This document shows, piece by piece, positions 5,718 to 7,230 of a stretch of DNA of 7,230 bases; within the stretch, counting starts at the first letter, position 1, and each line of letters begins with the position of its first letter. Both the position numbers and the translations under genes were made by a program. The notes under the pieces were generated by a model, which saw only the letters and a program-made list of their open reading frames with translations, was not told the DNA's origin and did not search any database. The stretch is from an uncultured Erysipelotrichaceae bacterium (GTDB taxonomy: Bacteria; Bacillota_I; Bacilli_A; Erysipelotrichales; Coprobacillaceae). The stretch is taken from NCBI GenBank assembly GCA_947573745.1, contig CANPGX010000050.1:1-7230 (forward strand), written 5' to 3'.

Positions 5718-5731
5718 ATTCACTTCGTTAA

Positions 5732-5757
5732 TAAAAAAGGGCTTCAAATCAAGCCCT
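5732..5757 (-). terminator. Rho-independent terminator of the surface-protein gene
   Basis: On the minus strand AGGGCTT (5757-5751) and AAGCCCT (5744-5738) form a 7-bp GC-rich stem with a 6-nt loop. TTTTTT and then AT follow. It lies 7 nt past the stop codon. The IS200-type element begins directly after this T-tract. Confidence 0.9.
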
Positions 5758-5764
5758 CTTTCTA

Positions 5765-7230
5765 CTATACTGTTTTAAGTTCTTTTTCCTTTTGATCATA
5801 AAGCATCCATATAGATATATGAATCAACATACTGATGATCAATATTCCTGTCCATGAATCTACCCATACCATAAATAAATCAAAGTTTTGAGTAAACAAC
5901 AATAACAGAATAGATCCTAAAGATAAAGCTATACTAAAGATCTTTAACCACATTTTGTGTTCTTTTTGTGACTTCATCAATATTATCATAACAGATAAAA
6001 GTATATTTACCATCACAATGACCACATTCACTAAAGACCAACTACCATAAGCTCTCGCCAATGGAATTTCTGGTTCTTCAATCTCTACAAATTCATTTAA
6101 ATTTTCTTCTGCTTGACTTAAAGGTGTTTCTGTTTCTGGGATATTTATTACCGGTGTTTCGTTGATCGTAGGTTCTGCAAGATCATTAGGTGTTTCATCG
6201 GTCATAGGACCATCAAAATCGTCAGGTGTTTCAATAGTTGGGACTTCAGGATTTTCTGAAAAACGAATCACAAAAGTTGTATCTTCTTTAATATCTAATA
6301 ATTCAGTAGGTTCTTCATCCCATACACCATGACCAAATCCTTCTTGGGCTACTGCCGTTGGAATTTGAGAAGCTTGTAAATGGGCAATACCATCTACATT
6401 GAGATTCCCACTTTCATCTTTAAGTGTAATATAAACATAACGATTTCCATCTAAAACACCATTTTCAGCTTCAAAATCAACACGTACTTGATAGTAATCT
6501 GGAATACCATCCGGTCCATTTTCACCAATCATATCTGTCGCATAAAAAACACGAATAACATTTAAATCGGCATCTGAAGAGACCTTGATATCATGCTCAT
6601 CTGATACTAAGACATAGTTTTTATTTCCTATATTGATTTGTTTGGCAGGATCAAGTTTAATCGTTGTTCCAAACAATGCATCTTTGTTTTTATATTCATC
6701 TATAGGTGTATCACCTAAAACACCATCATAATAATACTCTATATGATATTCAAAACGATTCAATTCATATTGATATACATAGGATGATGGGTCTGTTGGT
6801 TTAATGATATGAGGTATTGTTTTGATATCCCATTGTCCTTGTTTGTATCCATCTAAAGGTCGCATACCTACAGTAGGTAACTCCAAGATAGCTTCTCCGT
6901 ATTGATCTAAGTTTCCGTTAATATCCTTAAATGTCACTACTTTTTGAATCTCTTCACTTGTTCCATCATTCCATTGTCCATTCTCTACTTTAAATGAAAT
7001 AAGTGCTTGATATTGATCTGGGATACCATCTGGTCCATTTTCTCCTAACTGATCCACATCATAATAGACCTTGATAATATTTTGCGAATCGCCTACCTTA
7101 AGATCCTTATTTTCTACATGACTTAAAGCATAACCCTCTATAGAAAGTATCTCATAGGATAATGATTGTGGTATTTCACTTGTGAATGAAACCATTTTTT
7201 TCTGTGTTAAAGAATCATTTTTCACACCAG
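5765..7230 (-). CDS. Large surface protein with repeated GENGPDGIPD modules and C-terminal membrane anchor, partial (5' end off the right edge)
   Basis: About 488 codons of the C-terminal part are visible. The frame stays open to the right edge, and the first possible start (GTG at 7225) has no ribosome binding site within the window, so the protein is taken as partial. Residues below count from that GTG. Two modules contain GENGPDGIPD-x-YQ (61-73 and 234-246), each running about 80 residues to a GxWD stretch (130-133, 300-303). Each follows a beta-type segment ending IKVYYDVD (51-58) or VIRVFYATD (223-231). The second segment opens YHIEYYYDGVLGDTPI, like MucBP-type adhesin repeats. An acidic Pro/Thr-rich stalk (324-388) leads to EIPLA (386-390) and three hydrophobic helices (about 396-417, 426-445, 455-476). 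I recall this helical ending from other Bacillota surface proteins, where it takes the place of an LPXTG anchor. The likely role is adhesion or envelope structure; no ligand is known. Confidence 0.85.
   Translation of the reverse strand, partial: GVKNDSLTQKKMVSFTSEIPQSLSYEILSIEGYALSHVENKDLKVGDSQNIIKVYYDVDQLGENGPDGIPDQYQALISFKVENGQWNDGTSEEIQKVVTFKDINGNLDQYGEAILELPTVGMRPLDGYKQGQWDIKTIPHIIKPTDPSSYVYQYELNRFEYHIEYYYDGVLGDTPIDEYKNKDALFGTTIKLDPAKQINIGNKNYVLVSDEHDIKVSSDADLNVIRVFYATDMIGENGPDGIPDYYQVRVDFEAENGVLDGNRYVYITLKDESGNLNVDGIAHLQASQIPTAVAQEGFGHGVWDEEPTELLDIKEDTTFVIRFSENPEVPTIETPDDFDGPMTDETPNDLAEPTINETPVINIPETETPLSQAEENLNEFVEIEEPEIPLARAYGSWSLVNVVIVMVNILLSVMIILMKSQKEHKMWLKIFSIALSLGSILLLLFTQNFDLFMVWVDSWTGILIISMLIHISIWMLYDQKEKELKTV

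Larger units (their letters stand above)
4999..5730 (-). mobile_element. IS200-type element (IS200/IS605 family), complete, tnpA only
   Basis: A single-strand transposon of about 732 bp oriented on the minus strand, with left end near 5730 and right end near 4999. It holds one tnpA, no tnpB, and matching subterminal hairpins at both ends (5697-5717 and 5005-5025). There are no terminal inverted repeats and no target duplication, as expected for this family. Ends were placed by inference. Applying the IS608 guide/cleavage pairing rule (base 1 with 2, 2 with 1, 4 with 4), AATA before the left hairpin matches TTAT at 5734-5731 (flank). CATA before the right hairpin matches TGAT at 5002-4999 (element end). 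The exact ends may be off by several bases. The element appears intact and possibly active. Confidence 0.85.

Noticed and set aside
4999..5730. CRISPR-like or RNA-guided nuclease system
   Set aside because: There are no regularly spaced repeats and no tnpB, IscB or Cas gene. The repeats belong to the transposon ends.

Overview
The window is AT-rich DNA that reads with the standard bacterial code (tryptophan is TGG throughout). The genes have AGGAGG-type ribosome binding sites, and the proteins are of Gram-positive type: GlmS controlled by a glmS ribozyme, a Nudix protein with an extra N-terminal domain, and a surface protein with a hydrophobic three-helix C-terminus. This points to a low-GC Bacillota. 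A gut member of the Erysipelotrichia/Clostridia type is plausible, but the genus cannot be fixed from the sequence alone.

Region 1 (1-1800, minus strand) is glmS. Its last roughly 90 codons lie beyond the left edge. The gene is preceded by a clear glmS self-cleaving ribozyme and, further upstream, by a sigma-A-like promoter. The first enzyme of amino-sugar synthesis is therefore very probably shut off by its product, glucosamine-6-phosphate, through cleavage of its own mRNA.

Region 2 (1955-2533, minus strand) is a single-gene unit for a TspO/MBR membrane protein. It has its own terminator and a promoter candidate overlapped by a perfect inverted repeat.

Region 3 (2540-4870) is a divergent pair. 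On the minus strand, an AraC-family regulator and a Nudix hydrolase are translationally coupled by a TAATG stop/start overlap. On the plus strand, 85 bp away, is a HAD phosphatase/phosphoglucomutase-like gene. The layout suggests that the regulator controls the shared intergenic region and that the two hydrolases act on related phosphorylated metabolites. The substrates are unknown.

Region 4 (about 4999-5730) is a complete IS200-type single-strand transposon with one gene, tnpA (HUH/Y1), on the minus strand. Both ends carry subterminal hairpins with the same 9-bp architecture, and two stem positions differ in a compensatory way. The tnpA leader folds into a strong stem-loop that can hide the ribosome binding site. 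The 3' part contains duplicated palindromes. The element sits directly beyond the U-tract of the next gene's terminator.

Region 5 (5732-7230, minus strand) is the 3' end of a large surface-protein gene. It has two repeated beta-type modules, each with a GENGPDGIPD motif, then an acidic Pro/Thr-rich stalk and three C-terminal membrane helices. Its 5' end lies outside the window.

No tRNA, rRNA or CRISPR array was seen. The best candidates for something little described are the regulatory and structural parts of the IS200-type element. The rest consists of recognisable families.
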